Source of the DNA: Oscillibacter sp.
GTDB lineage: Bacteria; Bacillota; Clostridia; Oscillospirales; Oscillospiraceae
NCBI GenBank assembly: GCA_009773995.1
Contig: VSMY01000100.1
Location: forward strand, 1-9,143
DNA: 9,143 nt
Direction of reading: 5' to 3'
Shown: in pieces, positions 1 through 7,023 of the stretch
How positions within the stretch are numbered: the stretch's first letter is position 1
Layout of the letters: each line of letters begins with the position of its first letter
The notes under the pieces: model-generated
Seen by the model: the letters and a program-made list of their open reading frames with translations, nothing else
What the model was told of the DNA's origin: nothing
Databases searched by the model: none
Translations under genes and position numbers: made by a program

Positions 1-603
1 GCCCCGGACATCCCCGCCCACCAGGACGCCCGCCCGGTACAGGCGGTAGACGCCCTTGGCGCCGGGGTCGGTCATGGGCACGTCGGGGATGGCCCCGTCG
101 GTGACGATGTTGATGCCCCGCAGCGCCTCGGAGGGCAGGGCGTTGGCCATGATGGCGGCGAAGCTCCGCCGGGTGGCGGGGGCGGTGTAGTCGTCGTACT
201 GGTCGGCGGTGACGATGCTGGTGTTCAGGGCGTACTGGAGCCCGCTCATGCCCTCCGGCATGGACCAGCCGTTATAGGTCCGGTGGAGCAGCACCGCCAG
301 GGACACCACCTCGCCCAGGGTGACCTGGTTCTGGGGGCCGAAGCGCCGCCCGCCGTCCGTCAGGCCCCGCTCGTAGAGGGTGCGGACGCCCTCCTCATAC
401 CAGGCCCCGGCGGGCACGTCGGAGAAGACGCCGGGGGTGTAGTCCCGGGTCTGCCGGAAGTTGTTCAAGCCCAGGGCCATGCCGGTCCACAGGTTCGAGG
501 AGACGGCGGTCCGCCCGTCCCAGGGCCCGTAGGCCATGGCCGCGGGCGCGGTCAGGCTCAGGCACAGCAGCGCCGCCAGGAATGATGAAAGGATCTTTTT
601 CAA
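1..603 (-). CDS. Secreted S-layer-homology (SLH) domain protein, C-terminus outside window
   Basis: This is the first 201 codons of a gene that runs off the left edge. The predicted product is exported and anchored to the cell wall through SLH repeats, which in the family bind pyruvylated secondary wall polymers. The start is TTG at 603, because a GGAGGAGG-type ribosome site lies just upstream and this start restores a complete signal peptide (KKILSSF, then a hydrophobic Ala/Leu run, then an AMA cleavage site near residue 24). The first ATG (537) would delete it. An SLH repeat spans about residues 54-112 (VFSDVPAGAWYEEGV, LYERGLTDGGRRFGP, QVTLGEVVSLAVLL). Residues about 142-160 (PATRRSFAAIMANAL) look like the end of a second repeat, and residues 169-201 (AIPDVP...GVYRLYRAGVLVGGD) begin a third. 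What the protein does beyond anchoring is encoded outside the window. It has its own promoter and is separated from the radical SAM gene by a hairpin. Confidence 0.85.
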   Translation of the reverse strand, partial: MKKILSSFLAALLCLSLTAPAAMAYGPWDGRTAVSSNLWTGMALGLNNFRQTRDYTPGVFSDVPAGAWYEEGVRTLYERGLTDGGRRFGPQNQVTLGEVVSLAVLLHRTYNGWSMPEGMSGLQYALNTSIVTADQYDDYTAPATRRSFAAIMANALPSEALRGINIVTDGAIPDVPMTDPGAKGVYRLYRAGVLVGGDVRG

Positions 604-648
604 GGGAAGCCCTCCTCCGCGTTGCGCGATTCTTTGTGGTTGGTTCGG

Positions 649-669
649 TTCTATATAGGATATATAGAA
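649..669. repeat. 9-bp perfect inverted repeat at the SLH transcription start
   Basis: TTCTATATA (649-657) and TATATAGAA (661-669) are exact inverted copies separated by GGA. The repeat begins 3 bp downstream of the predicted -10 box and covers the predicted start of transcription. That is a typical place for a repressor operator, but it could also form a short hairpin at the 5' end of the mRNA. No regulator can be named. Confidence 0.5.
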
Positions 670-671
670 TA

Positions 672-700
672 AGAATAATCCTCCCGCCGCCTCCCGTCAA
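672..700 (-). promoter_or_regulatory. Promoter of the SLH protein gene
   Basis: On the minus strand there is a TTGACG -35 box (700-695), a 17-bp spacer and a TATTCT -10 box (677-672). This predicts transcription starting near 665 and a leader of about 60 nt before the TTG start at 603. The AT-rich stretch stands out from the GC-rich surroundings. The call rests on box match and spacing only. Confidence 0.65.
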
Positions 701-742
701 GGGGTTTCGGCAAGATTGGAAGAAAAAGGGGGCGGGATCGGC

Positions 743-769
743 AAAGCGGACGGCACAGCCGTCCGCTTT
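743..769 (-). terminator. Hairpin terminator after the radical SAM gene
   Basis: A perfect 12-bp stem (743-754 paired with 758-769) closes a 3-nt loop, 13 bases past the radical SAM stop codon. Its outer A-T pairs give a short run of T on either strand (TTT leaving on the minus strand, TTTT on the plus strand). It should therefore stop minus-strand transcription before the SLH promoter, although the T tract is short and a C/T-rich stretch follows. Confidence 0.6.
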
Positions 770-782
770 TCGTATCTCGTTT

Positions 783-1670
783 TCACGCAATCCGCGCCAG
801 CCACTTCAAGTCATAGGGCTCGAAGACCACCTTCTCATAGGCCGCCACGTCCAGAGGGGTCCCGTCCCAGTCCCCGTGAATGTCGCCGTTTTGCTTGATG
901 AGGATGTCGTAGAGGATATCGTAGGTCACGCCGTCCGCCGGGTCCGTCTCCACGATGGTGGAGTAGGGCAGGGTCTTGTGGTAGGTCAGCTCCAGCCCGT
1001 GGTAGTCGAAGTGGAACCCGCAGCGCATCCGGCAGCCGTCCAGGCCGGTGTACCGGGCGATGCTCTTCAGGTCCTGGAGAATCTTGTCCCCCTCCTCCTC
1101 ATAGAGGTTTTCCGGCGTGGTGGCGGTGTAGTCGAACCGGAACTGAATGGAGGCGCCGGGGACCTTTTTAAAGCGGTCCAGGTAGGGGATCAGGTCCTGG
1201 GCCGGGTAGTCCTTATACAGCACGCAGTTCACCCGGAAGGGCACGGGCAGCCGGGCCAGCAGATCGTCGTTGGACTCCACCACGTACTTCTGCATGTGCC
1301 GGGAGACGTTGATGCAGGTGATTTTATGCCGGTTCTTCTCCGTGAAGGCCAGAATATCCTCCTCCGTCTGGAACTCGGACACGGGGAGGGTGGTGTTGAT
1401 ATAGACCTTGTGGGTGGTGGGAATCTCGTCCAGCATGGACTGGAGGACCCCAAGGTCGGCGAAGGGTTCGCCGCCGGTGAAGACAAAGTCGCAGGAAGGC
1501 GTAATGGCGTCCATCCGGCGGATGCTTTGGCGGATTTTCTCGGCGGAGAAGCCGGTCAGGTCCGCGTATTCGCCTTTATTGATGCAGAAGGGGCAGTGGT
1601 TCTTGCAGTCGTAGGGGACGAATACCGTCACCGTCGCGCCGCCTTCCCGCGTCTTGTAGGGATGCTTCAT
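783..1670 (-). CDS. Radical SAM protein, substrate unknown
   Basis: A 295-residue iron-sulfur enzyme of the radical SAM superfamily, which cleaves S-adenosylmethionine to form a 5'-deoxyadenosyl radical. The cluster-binding CxxxCxxC motif is at Cys22, Cys26 and Cys29 (CKNHCPFC), preceded by a strand (TVFVPYD). The SAM-contacting GGEP motif is at residues 66-69. Only two further close cysteines are seen near the C-terminus (213 and 217, GCRMRCG), too few for a complete SPASM or twitch domain, so an extra cluster is not supported. The ATG at 1670 is chosen because the longer frame, beginning at TTG 1757, reads through what looks like this gene's own -35 and -10 boxes. The ribosome site upstream of 1670 is weak (AAAGGCGAG). 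The gene forms a single-gene unit with its own promoter and terminator. No small precursor peptide, partner enzyme or transporter lies beside it, so the substrate cannot be inferred. Confidence 0.88.
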   Translation of the reverse strand: MKHPYKTREGGATVTVFVPYDCKNHCPFCINKGEYADLTGFSAEKIRQSIRRMDAITPSCDFVFTGGEPFADLGVLQSMLDEIPTTHKVYINTTLPVSEFQTEEDILAFTEKNRHKITCINVSRHMQKYVVESNDDLLARLPVPFRVNCVLYKDYPAQDLIPYLDRFKKVPGASIQFRFDYTATTPENLYEEEGDKILQDLKSIARYTGLDGCRMRCGFHFDYHGLELTYHKTLPYSTIVETDPADGVTYDILYDILIKQNGDIHGDWDGTPLDVAAYEKVVFEPYDLKWLARIA

Positions 1671-1728
1671 AACGTCGTCTCGCCTTTCCGTCTGTAGTGG
1701 GAACGGCCAAAGCCGTACACGAACTACT

Positions 1729-1757
1729 ATTTTAATGGATTTTCCCCGGAAGGTCAA
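1729..1757 (-). promoter_or_regulatory. Promoter of the radical SAM gene
   Basis: On the minus strand there is a TTGACC -35 box (1757-1752), exactly 17 bp of spacer and a TAAAAT -10 box (1734-1729), close to the housekeeping sigma consensus. Transcription would start near 1721, giving a leader of about 50 nt that contains a small 5-bp hairpin (1703-1707 with 1712-1716). The -35 box itself supplies the TTG that makes the reading frame look longer than the gene. Confidence 0.72.
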
Positions 1758-1806
1758 GAGCTATTCGGAAATTCGCCCTTGAAAAAATGTGTGGGGCGCG
1801 GGGAAA

Positions 1807-1830
1807 AGGCTCCCCCGAGAGGGGGAGCCT
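1807..1830 (-). terminator. Intrinsic terminator of asnS
   Basis: A perfect 10-bp GC-rich stem (1807-1816 with 1821-1830) closes a 4-nt loop 24 bases past the asnS stop codon. On the minus strand TTTTCCCC follows. The stem is strong and the T tract short, giving a standard factor-independent terminator for the single-gene asnS unit. Confidence 0.75.
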
Positions 1831-1854
1831 GTCTCTATGCGGTCACGCGCGCGT

Positions 1855-3249
<1,395 letters not shown>

Positions 3250-3298
3250 AGCGTTCACCTGATTTCTGTGATTTCGTTGGATGGCATTTGGATGGTAT

Positions 3299-3326
3299 AT
3301 TATATCATAAATTTTTGGTTTTGCAA
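3299..3326 (-). promoter_or_regulatory. Promoter of asnS, extended -10 type
   Basis: On the minus strand there is a TTGCAA -35 box (3326-3321), a 16-bp spacer and a perfect TATAAT -10 box (3304-3299) preceded by TGA, giving an extended -10 (TGnTATAAT). Transcription would begin near 3292. The -35 box begins only 5 bases past the rlmH stop codon and no terminator lies between, so asnS may also receive read-through from the murA-rlmH operon. Confidence 0.8.
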
Positions 3327-3331
3327 GGGGC

Positions 3332-3826
3332 TCACTTGTGATACTTCGTCCCGGCGTTGATCTGGCAGGCCCGGTAAATCTGCTCCAGCAGCATCACCCG
3401 GGCCAGGTGGTGGGGGAAGGTCATGGGGGACATGGACAGCCTTGCCCACGCCTCCGCCTTGATGGACTCGTGAAGCCCGAAGGACCCGCCGATTAAAAAC
3501 GCCAGCCGCTTTTCCAGCCCGCGTTCCGCGCCGGCCGCCCAGGCGGCCATGGTCCGGGCCAGCTCCTCGCTGGACTGGAGCCGCCCCTCCACGCACAGGG
3601 CGATGAGGCGGCAGGAGGGCGGGATTTTCCGGCGGACGGCCTCCGCCTCTTTCAGGAGGGCGGCGTCGATCTGGGCCGGGGACGGGTTCTCCGGCAGACG
3701 CTCCTCCGGCAGCTCGAGGATTTCCAGCTTGCAGGTTCGGCTCAGGCGCTTTTGGTACTCCGCCGCCGCCTCGGCGTAAAACTTTTCCTTCAGCTTCCCT
3801 ACGCAGAGAAGGGTGATCCGCTGCAT
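3332..3826 (-). CDS. rlmH: 23S rRNA (pseudouridine-1915-N3) methyltransferase RlmH
   Basis: RlmH methylates N3 of the pseudouridine at position 1915 (E. coli numbering) in helix 69 of 23S rRNA, using S-adenosylmethionine, on assembled ribosomes. The 164-residue product is slightly longer than the usual 155-160. It shows the family pattern: N-terminal strand and KLKEKFY (about 11-17), LEILELPEE, and the C-terminal SPOUT knot with FLIGGSFGLHESI (110-122), SMSPMTFPHHLARVMLLEQIYRA (131-153) and the typical YHK end. The ATG at 3826 has GGAGG upstream. The ribosome site and the first 28 nt lie inside the end of walJ, so translation is probably coupled. rlmH downstream of walJ is also the Bacillus arrangement. 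It is the last gene of the murA operon; no terminator follows and the asnS promoter begins at once. Confidence 0.96.
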   Translation of the reverse strand: MQRITLLCVGKLKEKFYAEAAAEYQKRLSRTCKLEILELPEERLPENPSPAQIDAALLKEAEAVRRKIPPSCRLIALCVEGRLQSSEELARTMAAWAAGAERGLEKRLAFLIGGSFGLHESIKAEAWARLSMSPMTFPHHLARVMLLEQIYRACQINAGTKYHK

Positions 3827-4608
3827 ACCGCGCCTCCTTCCAGCACGTAGGCCCCGCTGAGGCCGTCCCGGGGGGCGGCGGAGAGGCGGGGGCGGAGCCC
3901 CGCGGCGGCAAGGGCCGTCTCCACCGCCCGGAGGGCCATGGCGGGGGTGTTGTTCTCCTTGCTCAAATGGGCCAGGACAATCTCCCGGGCCCCGGCCCTG
4001 GCCAGGGTGACGGCGAAGGCGGCGGCGTCCTCGTTGGGGAGGTGCCCCGCCGGGCCCAGAATGCGCTTTTTCAAAAAGTAGGGATAGGGGCCGCTGCGCA
4101 GGGTCTCCACGTCGTGGTTGGCCTCCAGCACCGCCAGAGCCACGCCCGGCAGGACGGCCTCCGCCTCCGGCGTGACAAAGCCGCTGTCCGTCAGCAGTCC
4201 GAAGCCCCCGTCGGGGGTGTCGAACCGATAGCCCAGGGAGCCGGGGGCGTCGTGGGACGTGGGAAAGGGGGTGACGGCGCAGTCCTTCACAAAAACCGTT
4301 CCCTCCGCCGCCTGTAAGCGGTCCTCCGGAAGGACCATCCGCCGCTTAAGGTCCCGGCCCGCCGCCGCCGAGGCGTAAACGGGACAGTCCGTGCGTTTCA
4401 AGAGGGTCTGGAGGCCGGAGATGTGGTCCGAGTGGGTGTGGGTGATGAAAACGCCGTCCAGATCGGAAAGGTCCAGTCCCAGGGCCAGCAGCCCCTGGCG
4501 GATGCGGCGGCAGGAGATGCCCGCGTCCACTAAAATGGTTCCGCCCTCCCAGCTCAGCGCCAGCGCGTTCCCGGAGGAGCCGCTGGCCAGGGTATGTATG
4601 GTCGTCAA
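3799..4608 (-). CDS. walJ: WalJ/YycJ metallo-beta-lactamase-fold exonuclease
   Basis: A 269-residue metal-dependent hydrolase of the YycJ/WalJ family, whose characterised members are 5'-3' DNA exonucleases linked to mismatch repair and to the WalRK cell-wall locus. The metal ligands are visible: THTHSDH at residues 56-62 (His57, His59, Asp61, His62), TSHD with His119, LLTDSG with Asp141, and His189 in GHLPNED. The LEANHD (161-166) and LAHLSKENN (212-220) blocks are typical of YycJ and set it apart from RNase Z or glyoxalase II relatives. Translation starts at TTG 4608, with a near-perfect AAGGAGGT ribosome site 8 nt upstream; the next in-frame ATG is at codon 91, beyond the first metal motif. 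The start overlaps the tfoX-like stop by four bases (TTGA), and the gene's end overlaps rlmH by 28 nt, which suggests coupled translation through the three genes. Confidence 0.92.
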   Translation of the reverse strand: MTTIHTLASGSSGNALALSWEGGTILVDAGISCRRIRQGLLALGLDLSDLDGVFITHTHSDHISGLQTLLKRTDCPVYASAAAGRDLKRRMVLPEDRLQAAEGTVFVKDCAVTPFPTSHDAPGSLGYRFDTPDGGFGLLTDSGFVTPEAEAVLPGVALAVLEANHDVETLRSGPYPYFLKKRILGPAGHLPNEDAAAFAVTLARAGAREIVLAHLSKENNTPAMALRAVETALAAAGLRPRLSAAPRDGLSGAYVLEGGAVCSGSPFSA

Positions 4609-4880
4609 ACCGCGGGACCTCCTTTTCCTTTCAGCGCGTCGCCAAATTCCTTCAAATCCGCCTTTGCCTCCGGGGGAAGTTCGTTAAAGTCCACGCCCCG
4701 CACCGCCCCCTCCAGGGCGTAGAGGTGGACCAGGCAGACATTCGGGTACAGGGTTTTCAGCCGGAAAAAGGCGTCCTTGGCCCCGGCCTCCGCCAGCTCC
4801 TCCGGGGAGCGGATGCCCACCGCCGCCAGCTTCCGGGCCATCTCTTTTCCAATGTTTTTCATGGATGTCATATCCGGCAT
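4605..4880 (-). CDS. Stand-alone TfoX/Sxy C-terminal domain protein
   Basis: A 91-residue protein that is essentially one TfoX C-terminal domain. It begins with a helix-hairpin-helix-like segment (NIGKEMARKLAAVGI, residues 9-23) and then the family pattern EELAEAGAKDAFFRLK, CLVHLYALEGAVRGVDFNELP. The N-terminal TfoX domain of proteobacterial Sxy/TfoX competence regulators is absent, so a competence-regulator role should not be assumed; the HhH-like fold is compatible with protein or nucleic-acid binding. The ATG at 4880 has GGAGGAGG upstream, although Met4 and Met7 are possible alternatives. It overlaps walJ by 4 nt and follows the GNAT gene by 18 nt. The tight coupling to a DNA exonuclease hints at a shared DNA-related task, but this is inference only. 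Confidence 0.85.
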   Translation of the reverse strand: MPDMTSMKNIGKEMARKLAAVGIRSPEELAEAGAKDAFFRLKTLYPNVCLVHLYALEGAVRGVDFNELPPEAKADLKEFGDALKGKGGPAV

Positions 4881-4898
4881 GCCGTTCCTCCTCCGCGC

Positions 4899-5339
4899 TT
4901 ACAGCTTCATGTACAAGAGCGGGTAGGGCCCGCCCTGCCCGTCGGTCTCCGTGCGCTTGTAAACGCGGAAGCCCATGCGCTCGTAAAAGCCCCTGGCCTG
5001 GGGGTTCTGCTCGTTGACGGCCAGCTCGCTGACCTGGCAGCGGTCCATTCCGTATTGCAGCAGTTTCCTGCCCAGGCCCTTCCCCCGCTCCTCCGGGGAG
5101 AGGAACAGCATCTCCAGCCGCCGCCCGTCCATTCCCATGAATCCAATCGGGAATCCCGGCTCCTCCTCCGCAGTCACCAGCCGGGGGACCTCCCTCAGCG
5201 CCTGGGGAACGCAGGCTTTAATGGCCTCGATTTCGCCGGGGGACAGAAAGAGGTGGGTCGCCCGGACGGACGCCTCCCAAACCTCCAGCAGGCGCTCCAG
5301 CAGCTCCGGCGTCCTGGTCTCGATTTCCATGATGTTCAT
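4899..5339 (-). CDS. GNAT-family N-acetyltransferase
   Basis: A 146-residue acetyl-CoA-dependent N-acetyltransferase; the acceptor is unknown. The GNAT core includes strand beta4 (LEMLFLSP, 75-82), the acetyl-CoA pyrophosphate-binding loop ERGKGLG (84-90) followed by a helix, then LAVNEQNPQARGFYERMGF (106-124) with the usual Asn and aromatic residues. The N-terminal LLEVWEASVRATHLFL (18-32) resembles small YjaB/YjhE-like acetyltransferases. ATG 5339 is chosen because GGGAG lies at the right distance and the length fits the family. An in-frame TTG at 5405 would add 22 residues that do not look like the fold and has a poor ribosome site. The gene lies about 80 nt after murA in the same orientation with no terminator between, so it is probably cotranscribed. 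No substrate can be inferred from the neighbours. Confidence 0.87.
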   Translation of the reverse strand: MNIMEIETRTPELLERLLEVWEASVRATHLFLSPGEIEAIKACVPQALREVPRLVTAEEEPGFPIGFMGMDGRRLEMLFLSPEERGKGLGRKLLQYGMDRCQVSELAVNEQNPQARGFYERMGFRVYKRTETDGQGGPYPLLYMKL

Positions 5340-5418
5340 ACGCACTCCCAAACGCTGAAAGCCGGGAAACGGAAGAACCCCTTCCATCTCCCGGCAGATT
5401 TCCAATCGTGTTCCAAGG

Positions 5419-6714
5419 TCAGCCCAAGTTCAGCCGCCGGCGCTCCTCCGTCTCCTCCACGGCCCGGATGTTGGCCCCCAGCCCGCGGAGTTTTTCCACC
5501 AGGTTCTCATAGCCCCGCTCAATGTAGTGCACGCAGGAGATTTCGCTCTGCCCCTTGGCGGCCAGGGCGGCGATGACCAGGGCGGCTCCCGCCCGGAGGT
5601 CCGAGGCCTGGATGGGCGCGCCCACCAGATGGTCCACGCCCTCCACCACGGCGGTCTTGTCGTCCACCTGGATGCTGGCCCCCATGCGGCGGAGCTCGTC
5701 CACATAGCGGTAGCGGCTGGACCACACGCTCTCCGTCACCAGGGAGATGCCCTGGGCCAGGGAGAGGACCGTGGTAATCTGGGGCTGCATGTCCGTGGGG
5801 AAGCCGGGATAGGGCAGGGTCTTGATATTCGCCCGGCGCAGCGGCCCGTTCCGGCGGACCAGGAGGGTGTCCTCGTGCTCCTCCACCTCCACGCCGCATT
5901 CTTGAAGCTTGGCGGTGATGCAGTCCATGTGCTTGGGGATGATGTTTTTCACCAGAATCTGCCCGCCCGCGGCGGCGGCGGCGGCCATGTAGGTGCCCGC
6001 CTCAATCTGGTCGGGAATGATGGCGTAGCTGCCGCCCCGGAGGCGGTCTACGCCCCGAATCTTAATGGTGTCCGTGCCCGCGCCCCGGATGTTGGCCCCC
6101 ATGGAGTTCAAAAAGTTTGCAAGATCCACGATGTGGGGCTCCTTGGCGGCGTTTTCAATCACCGTCCGGCCCTCCGCCATGACGGCGGCCATCATGATGT
6201 TCATGGTGGCCCCAACGGAAACCACGTCCAGATAGATGCTGGCGCCCTGCAGCCGCTCCTCGCCGACGGTGGCCCGGATGAAGCCCCCTTCCACCGCCAC
6301 GTTGGCCCCCAGGGCGTTGAAGCCCTTGATATGCTGGTCGATGGGCCGGACGCCGCCGAAGTTGCAGCCGCCCGGCAGGGCCACCTCCGCCTGGCCGAAA
6401 CGGCCCAGGAGAGCGCCGATGAAGTAGGTGGAGGCCCGGATGCGCCGGGCCAGGTCGTAGGGGGTGCGGGTGGAGTGAATGTGGCGGCAGTCCACCTCCA
6501 CGGTGTGGCGGTCCAGGCTGCGGACCCCCGCCCCCAGCTGCTCTAAAATATTCAAGCACAGCGTCACGTCGGAAATCTGGGGGATGTTCTCAATGCGGCA
6601 GACCCCGTCCACCAGCAGCGCGGCGGGGATAATCGCCACGGCAGCGTTTTTCGCGCCGCTGATTTCCACTTCGCCAAACAGGGGCGTTCCGCCCTGTATC
6701 ATATATTTCGTCAA
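5419..6714 (-). CDS. murA: UDP-N-acetylglucosamine 1-carboxyvinyltransferase MurA
   Basis: Cytosolic enzyme for the first committed step of peptidoglycan synthesis: transfer of enolpyruvate from phosphoenolpyruvate to UDP-N-acetylglucosamine. The 431-residue product (family about 418-435) has the two-domain inside-out barrel pattern. Visible are ISGAKNAA with Lys22-Asn23, the RIRAS segment with Arg93, the catalytic loop PGGCNFGGVRPID with Cys117 (the residue alkylated by fosfomycin), PTD with Asp308, and SDLRAGAALVIAALAA near 371-386. Cys rather than Asp in the loop predicts a fosfomycin-sensitive type. TTG 6714 is preferred (TKYMIQGG matches family N-termini, with AGAGGG upstream); ATG 6702 has no ribosome site, and the longer frame from 6774 adds non-family sequence. 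The usual FENRF-like segment reads WSSRYRY (about 331-337). The gene follows a strong terminator and its own promoter and leads the murA-GNAT-tfoX-walJ-rlmH run. Confidence 0.96.
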   Translation of the reverse strand: MTKYMIQGGTPLFGEVEISGAKNAAVAIIPAALLVDGVCRIENIPQISDVTLCLNILEQLGAGVRSLDRHTVEVDCRHIHSTRTPYDLARRIRASTYFIGALLGRFGQAEVALPGGCNFGGVRPIDQHIKGFNALGANVAVEGGFIRATVGEERLQGASIYLDVVSVGATMNIMMAAVMAEGRTVIENAAKEPHIVDLANFLNSMGANIRGAGTDTIKIRGVDRLRGGSYAIIPDQIEAGTYMAAAAAAGGQILVKNIIPKHMDCITAKLQECGVEVEEHEDTLLVRRNGPLRRANIKTLPYPGFPTDMQPQITTVLSLAQGISLVTESVWSSRYRYVDELRRMGASIQVDDKTAVVEGVDHLVGAPIQASDLRAGAALVIAALAAKGQSEISCVHYIERGYENLVEKLRGLGANIRAVEETEERRRLNLG

Positions 6715-6730
6715 AATATTGACCCTCTTT

Positions 6731-6805
6731 TCAAGCAACGGTTTGCCGGTCCGGGGCATTTGCGGGAGGCACAAGAAACAGTTTGCCCGGCTGGCGGCGC
6801 TTCAT
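6731..6805 (-). other. Possible 24-codon upstream ORF in the murA leader
   Basis: Inside the predicted murA leader an ATG at 6805 opens a 24-codon frame (begins MKRRQPGKLF) that ends in TGA at 6731-6733, 16 nt before the murA start. There is no good Shine-Dalgarno site; a GC-rich hairpin-prone stretch (about 6806-6823) lies directly upstream. It could be a leader peptide coupled to murA or simply a chance frame; the evidence favours chance. Confidence 0.2.
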
Positions 6806-6862
6806 ACCCGCGCGGGGCGCGGGGAGGAAAATTCTTCTTTAACGGTTTTTACACGCTTTGTT

Positions 6863-6891
6863 ATGATAGCACAGCGGAGGAAAAAATGCAA
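6863..6891 (-). promoter_or_regulatory. Promoter of the murA operon
   Basis: On the minus strand there is a TTGCAT -35 box (6891-6886), 17 bp of spacer and a TATCAT -10 box (6868-6863) preceded by TGC, an extended -10. Transcription would start near 6856, giving a long leader of about 140 nt. The location is right, just beyond the yycI terminator and before murA. It is probably the main promoter for murA through rlmH. Confidence 0.68.
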
Positions 6892-6927
6892 ACCTTTCCT
6901 TCCGTGTTTTTACATAATATTTTGACG

Positions 6928-6944
6928 AAAAAGCCTGCCGGCTT
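6928..6944 (-). terminator. Weak second hairpin behind the yycI terminator
   Basis: A short 5-bp stem (6931-6935 with 6940-6944) with a 4-nt loop is followed on the minus strand by three more T. It lies 13 nt beyond the strong terminator and may act as a backup stop. Its T tract runs into the right arm of the 15-bp inverted repeat. Confidence 0.4.
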
Positions 6945-6956
6945 CCGCAGACGGGG

Positions 6957-6983
6957 AAAAAAGCCCGGCCCAGAGGGCCGGAC
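6957..6983 (-). terminator. Strong intrinsic terminator after yycI
   Basis: A 9-pair stem (6963-6971 with 6975-6983, one G-U pair) closes a 3-nt loop and is followed on the minus strand by six T (6962-6957). It lies about 40 nt past the yycI stop and should separate the yycH-yycI unit from murA. Confidence 0.85.
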
Positions 6984-7023
6984 CTTCAGGAAAAATCTGG
7001 ATAACGCCGGGGCGTTCGGGGGG

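Larger units (their letters stand above)
6706..6930. repeat. Pair of perfect 15-bp inverted repeats flanking the murA promoter and leader
   Basis: TTTCGTCAAAATATT occurs at 6706-6720 and its exact reverse complement at 6916-6930; the match stops at both ends. On the minus-strand transcript the right arm (6930-6916) comes first, upstream of the murA promoter. The left arm contains the predicted murA TTG start codon (6714-6712). Between the arms lie the promoter (6863-6891) and the leader. Only RNA reading through from yycI would carry both arms and could pair them over the murA start. Confidence 0.8.

Noticed and set aside
783..1670. RiPP-maturase (SPASM) assignment for the radical SAM enzyme
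   Set aside because: There are too few C-terminal cysteines and no precursor peptide frame in the flanking gaps (604-782 and 1758-1854).
1671..1757. N-terminal extension of the radical SAM protein from TTG 1757
   Set aside because: The extension is made of the -35 box, spacer, -10 box and leader, and family N-termini begin near the chosen ATG at 1670.
5340..5405. Longer GNAT start at TTG 5405
   Set aside because: It lacks a good ribosome site and adds 22 residues outside the fold, whereas ATG 5339 has GGGAG in place.
6715..6774. N-terminal extension of MurA upstream of 6714
   Set aside because: The added residues do not match the family, and the AGAGGG ribosome site lies inside the proposed extension.
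6848..6914. TGTAAA half-sites (6848-6853 and 6909-6914) that might be WalR boxes at the murA promoter
   Set aside because: Known WalR boxes are two direct hexamers spaced by 5 bp. Neither site has a good second half at that spacing, so autoregulation of murA by WalR is not supported.
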